A stretch of 16,828 bases of DNA, taken from NCBI GenBank assembly GCA_964598065.1, contig CAZRAW010000043.1, forward strand, positions 1-16,828, written 5' to 3'. Below the pieces are notes generated by a model, which ran no database searches, was not told where the DNA came from, and worked only from the letters and a program-made list of their open reading frames with translations. This DNA comes from Sulfidibacterium sp964598065 (GTDB lineage Bacteria > Bacteroidota > Bacteroidia > Bacteroidales > F082). The stretch's first letter is position 1; each line of letters opens with the position of its first letter. The translations under genes were made by a program, and so were the position numbers. This document shows positions 1 to 7,459 of this stretch, piece after piece.

Positions 1-350
1 TTAGGGTTTGCTGAAAAGCTCAGATGTGCGTCAGATTTGGATTTTGTGAAGTGAAGATGTATCCATATACTTCGAACTGAACAAGATACAAAGATGGCGT
101 GCAGCTGAGCGCTTAAATTTTGAAATTGTGGCTATAATAAATGCACGTGTTTTTAATAAAATTGCCGGAAAACCATGCACTTTTATCTTTAAGAATCAAT
201 ATAATAATTTATACATCAATAATTTAAGCGTTTTTCAGCAGACCCTACTTAAAGCCGATGGAATCGGTTTATTCGCAGCTTTTATTTTTTTGTGTTTCCA
301 TAACCGGAATTTTTTTTACTTTTATCCTGTCTATTTAAAAAATTACTAAA
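1..350. other. Left flank without a convincing gene
   Basis: No reading frame here has both a plausible start and recognisable protein content. On the minus strand, about 43 codons stay open from around position 133 to the left edge, encoding for example AQLHAIFVSCSVRSIWIHLH. This frame has no ATG, so it may be the start-less remnant of something or chance. The right half (about 130-350) is AT-rich and is probably the leader and promoter region of the AraC-type regulator. I found no clean TAnnTTTG box; the nearest is TACTTTTA at 317-324, which lacks the final G. Confidence 0.4.
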
Positions 351-938
351 ATGGCAGATGTCGAAGTTAAAAAACTGTTTATTAAAAATATGGTTTGTAG
401 TCGATGCAATATGGCTGTGAGAAGCGAGCTGAAAAAATTAGATTTAAAACCGGTTTCCGTGATACTCGGAGAAGCTGTAATTGAGTCCGATCCGGATGCT
501 GTAACCCTTGAGAAGCTGAATCGAAATCTGCAATCCATTGGTTTTGAACTTATCGATGACAGGAAAAGTCAGTTGGTTGAGCAGATGAAAACGGAAATTA
601 TCCGGTATATCCATCATGGTAAGGAGATTGACGGATATATCAATTTCTCTGAACATTTGTCCCGTACCTTAAGGCTCGAATATTCCTATCTTAGCAATCT
701 TTTTTCTTCCGTAGTGGGAACAACCGTTGAAAAATATATCATCCTGCAGCGCATCGAAAAGGTCAAAGAATTGCTGGTTTATGGTGAGCTTACCCTTTCC
801 GAAATTGCCTGGCAGACCGGTTACAGCAGTGTGCAGCACCTTTCCAACCAGTTTAAAAAAGTTATAGGTATGAGCCCGACAGCTTATAAAAGAATGCAAA
901 AATATAACCGGAAAGCGCTGGACCATGTGGAAAGATAA
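351..938 (+). CDS. AraC-type transcriptional regulator with N-terminal HMA metal-binding domain
   Basis: The 195-residue protein probably senses cytosolic copper or a similar soft metal and controls the metal-resistance genes downstream. Residues about 6-72 look like an HMA (ferredoxin-fold) domain with the MVCSRC motif, whose metal ligands would be C16 and C19. Residues about 98-185 form an AraC-type double helix-turn-helix. The first half is around SEHLSRTLRLEYSYLSNLFS; the second contains LTLSEIAWQTGYSSVQHLSN and closes with the family-typical GMSPTAYKR. It is much shorter than classic AraC proteins because HMA replaces the cupin-type sensor. It is followed, after 140 nt, by the PAP2 gene with its own predicted promoter, so it is probably monocistronic. 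The fold assignments are solid by motif. Copper as ligand, and regulation of the three 27-bp elements at 4370, 11094 and 11680, are inferred. Confidence 0.88.
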   Translation: MADVEVKKLFIKNMVCSRCNMAVRSELKKLDLKPVSVILGEAVIESDPDAVTLEKLNRNLQSIGFELIDDRKSQLVEQMKTEIIRYIHHGKEIDGYINFSEHLSRTLRLEYSYLSNLFSSVVGTTVEKYIILQRIEKVKELLVYGELTLSEIAWQTGYSSVQHLSNQFKKVIGMSPTAYKRMQKYNRKALDHVER

Positions 939-952
939 TAAACCGGTTTTGC

Positions 953-987
953 GCCATGCCCCTTTTCGCCATATTTTGCCGTGCCCC
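953..987 (+). repeat. GCC[AG]TGCCCC direct repeat upstream of the PAP2 operon
   Basis: GCCATGCCCC (953-962) and GCCGTGCCCC (978-987) are separated by 25 nt start to start, with a third partial copy CGCCATA at 967-973 between them. The second copy begins on the last base of the predicted -33 TTTG, so it would be well placed as an operator for a regulator of the PAP2-GT39-GT2 genes. It is unlike the 27-bp element of the copper genes. The function is inference. Confidence 0.35.
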
Positions 988-1004
988 AAAAATACCTAAT
1001 TTTG
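975..1004 (+). promoter_or_regulatory. Predicted Bacteroidota-type promoter for the PAP2-GT39-GT2 operon
   Basis: TTTG at 975-978 and TAATTTTG at 997-1004 fit the Bacteroidota -33/-7 consensus (TTTG and TAnnTTTG), with 18 nt between them. The -7 box lies about 75 nt before the PAP2 start codon. No equivalent promoter was seen between the three overlapping genes, so this is the likely promoter of the unit. Confidence 0.5.
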
Positions 1005-1078
1005 CAGATTGAAAATTCCGGTGCACGTGCAGGCTTTAAACGGAATTTTAAATCGTTTTAGAAAGTATTTTCTTTTTT

Positions 1079-1738
1079 ATGAAAAGTTTTTTCAAGGTAA
1101 ATGCCTTTGTTCTAAGTGTGTATCTCGTCCTTTTCGTAACGGGCGTTTTTTTGGTGGTTTCTTATTCCAAAGCAGACTTGCATCTCATCATAAACCAGTG
1201 GCATACAGGTTTTTTCGATATTTTTTTTAAATATGTTACTTTCCTTGGAAACGGATGGATGGTTTTAGTATTGTTTTTGGTGCTTTTGTTTATCAAAGCC
1301 CGGTATGCGGTTACTTTTCTTACAGGTAACATTCTGATTACCCTGTTGGTACAGGGGGCAAAACACTTGATTTTCCCACATGTTTTACGCCCTGTTGCTT
1401 ATTTTAAAGGCGTCCACATGTTACATCTTATCCCGGGTGTTGCCATGTATTCCTACAACAGTTTTCCTTCCGGACATGCCGCCACAGCCTTCGGTATTTT
1501 TGTGATGCTGATTTCTATAACGAAAAACCGAACATTAAAGTTTCTGTGGTTGGCAATAGCACTGCTAACGGCTTATTCGCGAGTTTATCTTTCCGAGCAC
1601 TTTATGGTGGATATCCTGGCAGGCTCGCTCACAGGAGCCGTTGTTATGTTTCTAACCGTTTATTATTTTAACCGTTATTTTCGGGACCTTTATAATTATC
1701 CCATATTGAATCGTTTGTCGCATAAAAATAAAGTATGA
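1079..1738 (+). CDS. PAP2-family integral membrane phosphatase
   Basis: The 219-residue, strongly hydrophobic protein has about six membrane segments and the three PAP2 phosphatase motifs. Motif 1 is K95...R104-P105, slightly stretched at eight residues between K and RP instead of six. Motif 2 is PSGH (130-133), with H133 the likely general acid/base. Motif 3 is SRVYLSEHFMVD, with R168, the nucleophilic H174 and D178. Family members remove phosphate from membrane lipids such as phosphatidic acid, phosphatidylglycerol phosphate, undecaprenyl pyrophosphate or lipid A (LpxE/LpxF type). The stop codon overlaps the start of the following GT39 gene by 4 nt (ATGA), indicating translational coupling. 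Together with an ArnT-like and a GT2 enzyme, a role in lipid A or polyprenyl-phosphate lipid modification is plausible, but the substrate cannot be told from sequence. Confidence 0.88.
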   Translation: MKSFFKVNAFVLSVYLVLFVTGVFLVVSYSKADLHLIINQWHTGFFDIFFKYVTFLGNGWMVLVLFLVLLFIKARYAVTFLTGNILITLLVQGAKHLIFPHVLRPVAYFKGVHMLHLIPGVAMYSYNSFPSGHAATAFGIFVMLISITKNRTLKFLWLAIALLTAYSRVYLSEHFMVDILAGSLTGAVVMFLTVYYFNRYFRDLYNYPILNRLSHKNKV

Positions 1739-3411
1739 AACGAAAGAATATCGACCTTTTATTTATTGCCCTCGCAGCCGGTATTTTGTTTGTGCCGTTT
1801 CTCGGGGGAGTACATCTATTCGACTGGGACGAAATAAATTTTGCGGAATCGGCCCGTGAAATGCTTCAAACGCACGACTTCCTGACGGTTCAAATCAATT
1901 ACCATCCCTTTTGGGAAAAACCGCCTCTTTTTATCTGGATGCAGGTACTTTCGATGAAACTATTTGGAGTGAACGCATTTGCCGCCCGTTTTCCGAATGC
2001 CATGGCGGGCGTGGTTACGCTCATGGTGTTGTATCTGATTGGTGACAGGTTATTTAGCCGGCGTTTCGGTCTTATATGGGTGTTGGTATATGCCGGTTCC
2101 ATTTTGCCGCAATTCTATTTCCGCTCCGGAATTATAGACCCTTGGTTCAACCTGTTTATTTTTCTCGGAATCTACTTTATGGTTTTGTATATGGAATCTC
2201 ATGTTAAGCGAAAAGAGTATCTTCATGCTTTTCTGTCAGCGGTTTTTATAGGGCTGGCCGTTATGACCAAAGGGCCGGTGGGACTACTTGTTTTGCTGCT
2301 TTCACTCTCGATTTGGCTCATCCTGAGCGGGTCGTGGAAGAAGATTTTCAGCTGGCGTTTCCTGTTGATTTATGGTTTTACACTGTTGATAGTGGGGGGA
2401 TTTTGGTTTATTCTTCAAATTGCCGATGGAAGAGCCTACCTGATTATGGATTTTATTCAATATCAGATTCATTTGTTTTCCCATAAAGGTGCAGGCCATG
2501 GTGGTTTTCTCCTTTATCATTTTGTAGTTTTGTTTTTTGGCGTTTTCCCGGCCTCGGTGTTCATGCTTCCTGCTTTCAGAAGATTTCGTGACAAAACGGA
2601 TAAGCAAAAGATTTTCCGTAACTGGATGATGATAAGTTTTTGGGTTGTGCTCATTCTGTTCACCATTGTGAGAACCAAAATTGTGCACTACTCTTCTTTT
2701 TGTTATTTTCCTATAACTTTTTTTGCAACCTATATAATTGTCAAAATGATAAAAGGAGAACTGAAATTTCCTTCCTGGCTCAAAAACGTTCTGATAACCG
2801 TCGCTGCTTTTGAGGGGTTGCTTTTTGTTGCCTTACAGCTGTTTATCCGTTTCAAAGACCGGATAATTGCCGATGGTTGGATTCACGATCCTTTTGCAAT
2901 AGGCAATCTTCAGGCAAATGTTCACTGGTCGGGGCTTGAATTTTTGCTGGGAGTCTTTTTGCTAACCGGAGTACTGATTTCACTCTTTTTCTTTCGGAAA
3001 AATATTCAAAGGTTGGTAATGGGAATCTTTATTACTTCTCTGGTTTTTACAACGCTTGCAGTGTTTATTATTACCCCGAAGGTGGAGGGTTATTCGCAAA
3101 ATGCTGCCATTGATTTTTACGCCAAACATGCCGGAGAGAATGCTTATGTTGATGTGTGGGGATTTAAAAGTTATGCACAGTATTTCTATTTCCGCAAAAA
3201 GCCTCCGAAAACTTTGTCGGCTGTCAGCAGGCAAATGCAGTTAAACGGCGATGTTTCCAAACCTGTGTATGTGGTTACAAAGATTACTTCAAAAAAAGCA
3301 TTTCAAAAGCAATATCCCTCTTTTCGTTTGCTTTATGAAAAAAACGGATTTGATTTTTTCAAACGAAATCCGGAATCCAAACCCAAACCCAAACCTGACA
3401 TAAATGATTAA
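1735..3411 (+). CDS. GT39/ArnT-like integral membrane glycosyltransferase
   Basis: The 558-residue polytopic membrane protein belongs to the GT39/PMT/ArnT superfamily, which transfers a sugar from a polyprenyl-phosphate donor to a lipid or protein at the periplasmic face. After the first membrane segment comes a periplasmic loop with D32-E33 (FDWDEINFAESAREM), the expected catalytic acidic pair. It is followed by FWEKPPLFIW (E61-P64), the EKPPL-type motif common in bacterial ArnT-like proteins. About ten further hydrophobic segments follow, then a short soluble C-terminal domain from about residue 450 ending in a Lys/Pro-rich tail. It overlaps the PAP2 gene by 4 nt and the GT2 gene by 8 nt. 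The neighbouring GT2 enzyme could make its sugar donor, as ArnC does for ArnT. The actual sugar and acceptor are unknown, so I do not name it arnT. Confidence 0.85.
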   Translation: MKRKNIDLLFIALAAGILFVPFLGGVHLFDWDEINFAESAREMLQTHDFLTVQINYHPFWEKPPLFIWMQVLSMKLFGVNAFAARFPNAMAGVVTLMVLYLIGDRLFSRRFGLIWVLVYAGSILPQFYFRSGIIDPWFNLFIFLGIYFMVLYMESHVKRKEYLHAFLSAVFIGLAVMTKGPVGLLVLLLSLSIWLILSGSWKKIFSWRFLLIYGFTLLIVGGFWFILQIADGRAYLIMDFIQYQIHLFSHKGAGHGGFLLYHFVVLFFGVFPASVFMLPAFRRFRDKTDKQKIFRNWMMISFWVVLILFTIVRTKIVHYSSFCYFPITFFATYIIVKMIKGELKFPSWLKNVLITVAAFEGLLFVALQLFIRFKDRIIADGWIHDPFAIGNLQANVHWSGLEFLLGVFLLTGVLISLFFFRKNIQRLVMGIFITSLVFTTLAVFIITPKVEGYSQNAAIDFYAKHAGENAYVDVWGFKSYAQYFYFRKKPPKTLSAVSRQMQLNGDVSKPVYVVTKITSKKAFQKQYPSFRLLYEKNGFDFFKRNPESKPKPKPDIND

Positions 3412-4168
3412 CGAAAAAAAAGTTATTGTTGTACTGCCAGCTTACAATGCCGCACAGACTTTAGAACCGACGTATAAGGAGATTCCCTTTGATGTTGTGG
3501 ATGATGTGATTTTGGTGGACGATCACAGTAATGATAAAACCCTGCAGGTCGCTACTGATCTGGGGATTCGCCATATTATCGAACATGAGAAGAACAAGGG
3601 TTATGGCGGAAATCAAAAAACCTGTTACAACAAAGCTTTGTCGCTTGGCGCTGATATGGTTGTGATGTTGCACCCCGATTACCAGTACACGCCCAAACTC
3701 ATTCATTCCATGTGCTATTTAATTGCCAATGGCGTGTACGACGTGGTGATAGGCTCGCGAATATTGGGGAAAGGCGCTTTAAAAGGAGGGATGCCCTGGT
3801 ATAAATATGTGGCCAACAGGGGGCTTACATTTTTCCAGAATCTGATGATGAACCAAAAACTTTCGGAGTATCACACTGGTTACCGTGCTTTTTCGGCTCG
3901 TGTCTTGAAGAGTATCTATTACAATGACTGTTCTGATGATTTTGTTTTTGATAACCAAATGCTGGCGCAGATATTTTATGCAGGATGGGAAGTAGCGGAA
4001 ATAACGTGCCCTACCAAGTATTTCGAAGGAGGTTCCTCCATAAACTTTAGTCGTAGCGTTACTTATGGTCTCGGTGTCATCAGGGTTTCACTAATGTATT
4101 TTGCCCAGAAGACCAGATTGGGAAATTTTGAGATTTTTAAAAGAATCGAGCCAGGGAAAAAAATATGA
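3404..4168 (+). CDS. GT2-family glycosyltransferase, polyprenyl-phosphate sugar synthase-like
   Basis: The 254-residue protein has a GT-A fold of the DPM1/ArnC-like type. The nucleotide-binding N-terminus is VIVVLPAYNAAQTLEP (about residues 7-22), followed by VILVDDHSNDKT. The metal/sugar-nucleotide site is the region MLHPDYQYTP, and an acceptor-side block follows at HTGYRAFS. It lacks the C-terminal membrane helices found in some relatives, so it is probably a peripheral enzyme at the cytosolic membrane face. The expected reaction moves a sugar from a nucleotide donor to a polyprenyl phosphate. Its start lies 8 nt inside the GT39 gene. This close coupling suggests it supplies the lipid-linked donor to that transferase. 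The sugar is not predictable. Confidence 0.87.
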   Translation: MINEKKVIVVLPAYNAAQTLEPTYKEIPFDVVDDVILVDDHSNDKTLQVATDLGIRHIIEHEKNKGYGGNQKTCYNKALSLGADMVVMLHPDYQYTPKLIHSMCYLIANGVYDVVIGSRILGKGALKGGMPWYKYVANRGLTFFQNLMMNQKLSEYHTGYRAFSARVLKSIYYNDCSDDFVFDNQMLAQIFYAGWEVAEITCPTKYFEGGSSINFSRSVTYGLGVIRVSLMYFAQKTRLGNFEIFKRIEPGKKI

Positions 4169-4369
4169 TAGGTGCTGCTAACAGTCGTAATCCTTCCACT
4201 TTAGGCATCTATACCTCTGCCCGCTTTAGGCGTCACTCTTAAAGATTTCATGAAATTACCTGCTGATACAAGCATCCACTTGCGTCAGCTGCTATCAGCT
4301 ACCATACTGCCATTTCAATCCTCTCTTTTAAAGCTGCCGGAATCCAATTACACTGCCGAACAAAAATCC
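4169..4369. other. Intergenic spacer between the GT2 gene and the cus operon
   Basis: No gene is supported here. The short string CTTTAGGC recurs (4200-4207 and about 4224-4231), and CAGCTGCTATCAGCTAC is a small repeat. No convincing rho-independent terminator for the upstream operon was found. The right-hand part of the gap (4370-4541) holds the predicted cus operator and promoter, listed separately. Confidence 0.5.
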
Positions 4370-4396
4370 TATAACTCTTTCCCAAAATTGTATAAC
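4370..4396 (+). promoter_or_regulatory. Predicted AraC-type operator 1 (cus operon)
   Basis: Half-site TATAAC at 4370-4375 is repeated as TATAAC at 4391-4396, 21 bp start to start, around the core TCTTTCCCAAAATTG. The element matches the one at 11680-11706 in 23 of 27 positions and the one at 11094-11120 in 20 of 27. It ends 21 nt before a TAnnTTTG box, exactly as the other two do. It is the probable binding site of the AraC-HMA regulator; that assignment is inference. Confidence 0.72.
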
Positions 4397-4417
4397 AGCA
4401 GCCTGCTGGTACTCATC

Positions 4418-4425
4418 TAACTTTG
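4418..4425 (+). promoter_or_regulatory. -7 box of the predicted cus promoter
   Basis: TAACTTTG fits the Bacteroidota -7 consensus TAnnTTTG. There is no TTTG at the usual -33 distance; that position is covered by the end of operator 1, as expected for an activator-dependent promoter. The transcript would start near 4432, leaving a leader of about 110 nt before tolC. Confidence 0.62.
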
Positions 4426-4541
4426 CCACACGAAATAGAAGGAATTATCTGCCCGGTTTGAATTGTGGTCAAAGAATCATATATTTGTAGCAGAGAGCCG
4501 CCTTCTTACTTTTCAAATCAAATCAAAGCAAATTAAATTAA

Positions 4542-5819
4542 ATGTATATCATGAAAACAATGACATTGCTATTCCTAACGACTTTTCTGTCTTTTGGGGG
4601 AGTATTATCGGCCCGGGATACCGGGTCACTGCAGGAACTGGTAAAGAAGGCCATTGAGGTCAGCCCTAAAATCAAATCGTTACATGCGAAATTGAATATG
4701 GCGCGGGAAAATATTTCCATCGGAACCCATCTTCCCGACCCCGTTTTTTCTGTCGGATTACTTAATATGCCCGTTAACACATTTTCGTTCCGGCAGGAAG
4801 CCATGACCGGTACAGCGCTGAACCTCTCGCAAACCATCCCGTTTCCGGGGGCGCTGAAAGCCAAAGCAGAGGTAAAGGCGATGGATACGTTGATTGTAAA
4901 ACAGGAGATTGCTGACCTCAAAAACCAAATTGCACGGCAAATGGCAATACTTTATTATACCCTTCAGGAAAAACGGCGTGAAGTAGTACTGGCCAAAGAG
5001 AGTGTGGAATTGCTGAAGCAGATTTCACTCGTTGCAAAGAGGAAATTTGAAGTGGGTACGGCCAGCCTTGAAAATGTTGTTCAGGTGGAGGTGCAGATAA
5101 CCCGCGTAAAAGATAAAATTGAAGCGTTGAAGGGAGAAGCGCAGTCGATGCAGTCGCAAATGAATGCCTATCTGCTACGCGATGAACGGGTTACTATTGT
5201 AACGCCTGGAATTCGGCCCATTAGTCACGAAGTTTTTGTGACAGATACTTTGTTACAGCTTGCTGCCCGCAACCGCCCGTTATTAAAAGGAATTAAACTC
5301 TACCAAAACAAGGCCGTGTTGCAGCAAAAAGAGGTCGAAAAAAAATACTATCCTAATTTTAAAGTTGGCCTGCAATATACTTTACGGAGCTATAACCAAA
5401 CTACCGGCATAAATTATCCTGATTTTCTGGGGCTTGTGGTGGGAGTCACCATTCCGCTGGGATATGGAGGAAACATAAAAGCGCAGGTAAATAAAACACG
5501 GTATTTGCAGGATTATTATGGTCAGCAATTTCATTCTTCCCTGCAAATCCTGCAACAGTCATTTGGAAAAATCAATGCGAAAATCAATGAATTCCGCAGT
5601 CGTGAAAAGCTATTGGCCAAAACCATGCTGCCGCAAACTATTCAGGCTTATCAGGCTGCCATGGCTGATTATCAGGTAAACAAAATTGATTTTGTGAATG
5701 TAATCAAAGCGGAAGACGATATTTTGAAAATAAAAACCGAGCTGGCAAAACTGCGTACCAATTATGCTATTCAGATTGCACGACTTGAGTTCCTAACCGG
5801 TTCAAAACTAACTTATTAA
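4542..5819 (+). CDS. TolC-family outer membrane efflux protein (CusC-like)
   Basis: This is the outer-membrane channel of the metal efflux pump. The 425-residue protein begins with a signal peptide (hydrophobic TMTLLFLTTFLSFGGVLS, then ARD). Two OEP-type halves follow, rich in long coiled helices. The first has SPKIKSLHAKLNMARENI; the second has NRPLLKGIKLYQNKAVLQQK, followed by a beta segment typical of TolC proteins. No N-terminal lipobox cysteine is visible. The start could also be the ATG at 4551 (MKTMTLL), which gives a cleaner signal peptide, although the upstream A-rich stretch suits 4542. It is the first gene of an operon with cusB-like (23 nt later) and cusA-like genes. Its subtype, Cu/Ag rather than Co/Zn/Cd, is taken from those neighbours. 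Confidence 0.9.
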   Translation: MYIMKTMTLLFLTTFLSFGGVLSARDTGSLQELVKKAIEVSPKIKSLHAKLNMARENISIGTHLPDPVFSVGLLNMPVNTFSFRQEAMTGTALNLSQTIPFPGALKAKAEVKAMDTLIVKQEIADLKNQIARQMAILYYTLQEKRREVVLAKESVELLKQISLVAKRKFEVGTASLENVVQVEVQITRVKDKIEALKGEAQSMQSQMNAYLLRDERVTIVTPGIRPISHEVFVTDTLLQLAARNRPLLKGIKLYQNKAVLQQKEVEKKYYPNFKVGLQYTLRSYNQTTGINYPDFLGLVVGVTIPLGYGGNIKAQVNKTRYLQDYYGQQFHSSLQILQQSFGKINAKINEFRSREKLLAKTMLPQTIQAYQAAMADYQVNKIDFVNVIKAEDDILKIKTELAKLRTNYAIQIARLEFLTGSKLTY

Positions 5820-5842
5820 TTGAAAAATAAAAATAAATAAAA

Positions 5843-7234
5843 ATGAATAAGAAAATTTTCATCTACACAGCTTTAATAGTTGTCGGTGCTGCACTTGGCG
5901 CGGGCGGATACTATTTTTATGCGGGAGAGGCCATGGGAAAGAAATCCCTCTCCACGAAAAGTGAGACAAATCAGAAGTCGCAAACCTCTAAAAAAAGAAA
6001 GGTGCTGTTCTGGCGTGCACCCATGAATCCGAAAGAGATTTATAATCATCCGGGCAAATCAAATATGGGAATGAACCTCGTTCCCGTATATGCCGATGCT
6101 TCGGGTGAAAGCGGTGTGGTTTCCATCAACCCCGTAATTCAGCAGGACATGAATGTGAAAATGACCGTGGTTAAAGCGGGCGAGTTAAATGCCGAAGTAA
6201 TCACCAACGGAATTATTCAGCCAGATGAACAAAAGGAATATGTGGTTACCACCAAAATCGGAGGTTGGATTGATAAAATGTATATTAATTATACAGGTCA
6301 AAAAGTGCACAAAGGCGATAAGCTGATTAAGATTTACTCGCCCGAACTGGTAGCGGCACAGGAGGAATATCTGACAGCACTGGCCTACGATAATGCAATG
6401 AAGTCAACAGGCGCAAGAAGTAATTTAGTGAAAAACGCCATTCGGAAATTGCAACTGCTTGATGTTTCAAATGCGGAAATTCAACGTCTGAAAGAGACAA
6501 AACAAGTGAGGAAATATATTGTCCTCACCGCTCCTTTCGATGGAACTGTTTTGTACAAAGGGGTTGAAGAAGGAGCCAAAATCAACCGGGGAACGCCGTT
6601 GTTAAAGATTGCCAACCTGCATAGTTTGTGGATCCTCGCCGATATTTACGAGTACGAGTTGTTTAAAATAGGGCTGGGCGACCATGCGCTGGTAACGTTT
6701 GACTACCTGCCAGGCAAAAGTTATGAAGGAAAAGTTTCGTTTATTTATCCTACACTCGACACCAAAACACGTACCATCAAGGTACGTATTGTCGTTCCCA
6801 ACCCCAAAGGTGAGCTTAAGCCTGGTATGTTTGCTTCGGTTTATATCAAAGGGAAAAGTCTTGGTGTTTACCCTCTTGTACCCGAGCAGGCCGTATTACG
6901 CAGCGGACGGGTAAATACTGTTATCATTGCTTTGGGTGGTGGAAAGTTTAAACCGGCACAAATTGAGCTGGGCGCTTATTCCAATGGCTTTTATCAGGTC
7001 CTGAAAGGCTTGCGTGCAGGAACACGTATTGTTACCGCGGCACAATTCCTAATTGACTCGGAGTCGAACCTGCGTGCTGCGTTAAATGGTTTTACATCTT
7101 CCAAAACGGATAATGATACCCAAAGTAAGCAGGCTGATGCTAAAAAGGAGAAAACGAATACGAAAAGCATGAAAGGTATGGATATGAAAAAGGCAACTGG
7201 TAAGAAAGTTGAAACGAACAATGAAAAAAAGTAA
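5843..7234 (+). CDS. cusB: CusB-type periplasmic adaptor (membrane fusion protein) of Cu/Ag efflux
   Basis: The 463-residue adaptor links the RND pump to the TolC channel and, in CusB proteins, hands Cu(I)/Ag(I) to the pump. Residues 4-26 form an uncleaved-looking membrane anchor. Residues about 56-84 are the Cys-less heavy-metal-binding segment typical of CusB (APMNPKEIYNHPGKSNMGMN). M61, M75 and M77 line up with the three-methionine metal site known from E. coli CusB, one residue shorter between the first two. Lipoyl/barrel-sandwich parts (GGWIDKMYINYTGQKVHKGD and APFDGTVLYKGVEEGAKI) enclose a helical hairpin, with a beta-barrel and membrane-proximal domain after them. The last ~45 residues are a Lys-rich tail with SMKGMDMKK, an extra possible Met site not usual for the family. 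It lies between tolC and cusA, which fixes the subtype. Confidence 0.92.
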   Translation: MNKKIFIYTALIVVGAALGAGGYYFYAGEAMGKKSLSTKSETNQKSQTSKKRKVLFWRAPMNPKEIYNHPGKSNMGMNLVPVYADASGESGVVSINPVIQQDMNVKMTVVKAGELNAEVITNGIIQPDEQKEYVVTTKIGGWIDKMYINYTGQKVHKGDKLIKIYSPELVAAQEEYLTALAYDNAMKSTGARSNLVKNAIRKLQLLDVSNAEIQRLKETKQVRKYIVLTAPFDGTVLYKGVEEGAKINRGTPLLKIANLHSLWILADIYEYELFKIGLGDHALVTFDYLPGKSYEGKVSFIYPTLDTKTRTIKVRIVVPNPKGELKPGMFASVYIKGKSLGVYPLVPEQAVLRSGRVNTVIIALGGGKFKPAQIELGAYSNGFYQVLKGLRAGTRIVTAAQFLIDSESNLRAALNGFTSSKTDNDTQSKQADAKKEKTNTKSMKGMDMKKATGKKVETNNEKK

Positions 7235-7364
7235 TAACTCGTCAGAAAAGAAAGCTGTTAATTTGAAAGCCACTGACAAAAGCGGAGATAATAAACTTCA
7301 TGAAGATATTATAGATTGGAATTTAATATCATACAATACAGATACTTATGCCGTACGGACATGA
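7221..7364 (+). CDS. Possible 47-residue small ORF between cusB and cusA
   Basis: An ATG at 7221, inside the end of cusB in another frame, opens a 47-codon frame (MKKSNNSSEKKAVNLKATDK..., ending DTYAVRT). Its stop TGA overlaps the ATG of a 26-codon frame (7361-7441, MKLRKMRVDQ...) as ATGA, and that frame ends 18 nt before cusA. I recognise neither peptide. The 225-nt gap is long for this operon, so this could be a small coupled gene, a decayed accessory gene or chance. Composition is Lys/Asn/Ser-rich and low in complexity, which argues for caution. Confidence 0.25.
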   Translation: MKKSNNSSEKKAVNLKATDKSGDNKLHEDIIDWNLISYNTDTYAVRT

Positions 7365-7459
7365 AACTTCGCAAAATGCGTGTCGATCAGCAAAAAAATA
7401 ATTTGAAAAACACGGGCTCTCTTATAAATAAACTCAAATAAAAATAAAGGAAATAACAC

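Noticed and set aside
128..349. 73-codon plus-strand frame before the AraC-type gene
   Set aside because: AT-rich, Phe/Asn/Tyr-heavy peptide with no recognisable domain, ending right at the regulator's start; it looks like translated leader DNA.
4463..4657. 64-codon plus-strand frame overlapping the tolC start
   Set aside because: Overlaps the predicted leader and the tolC signal peptide in another frame; no recognisable protein sequence.
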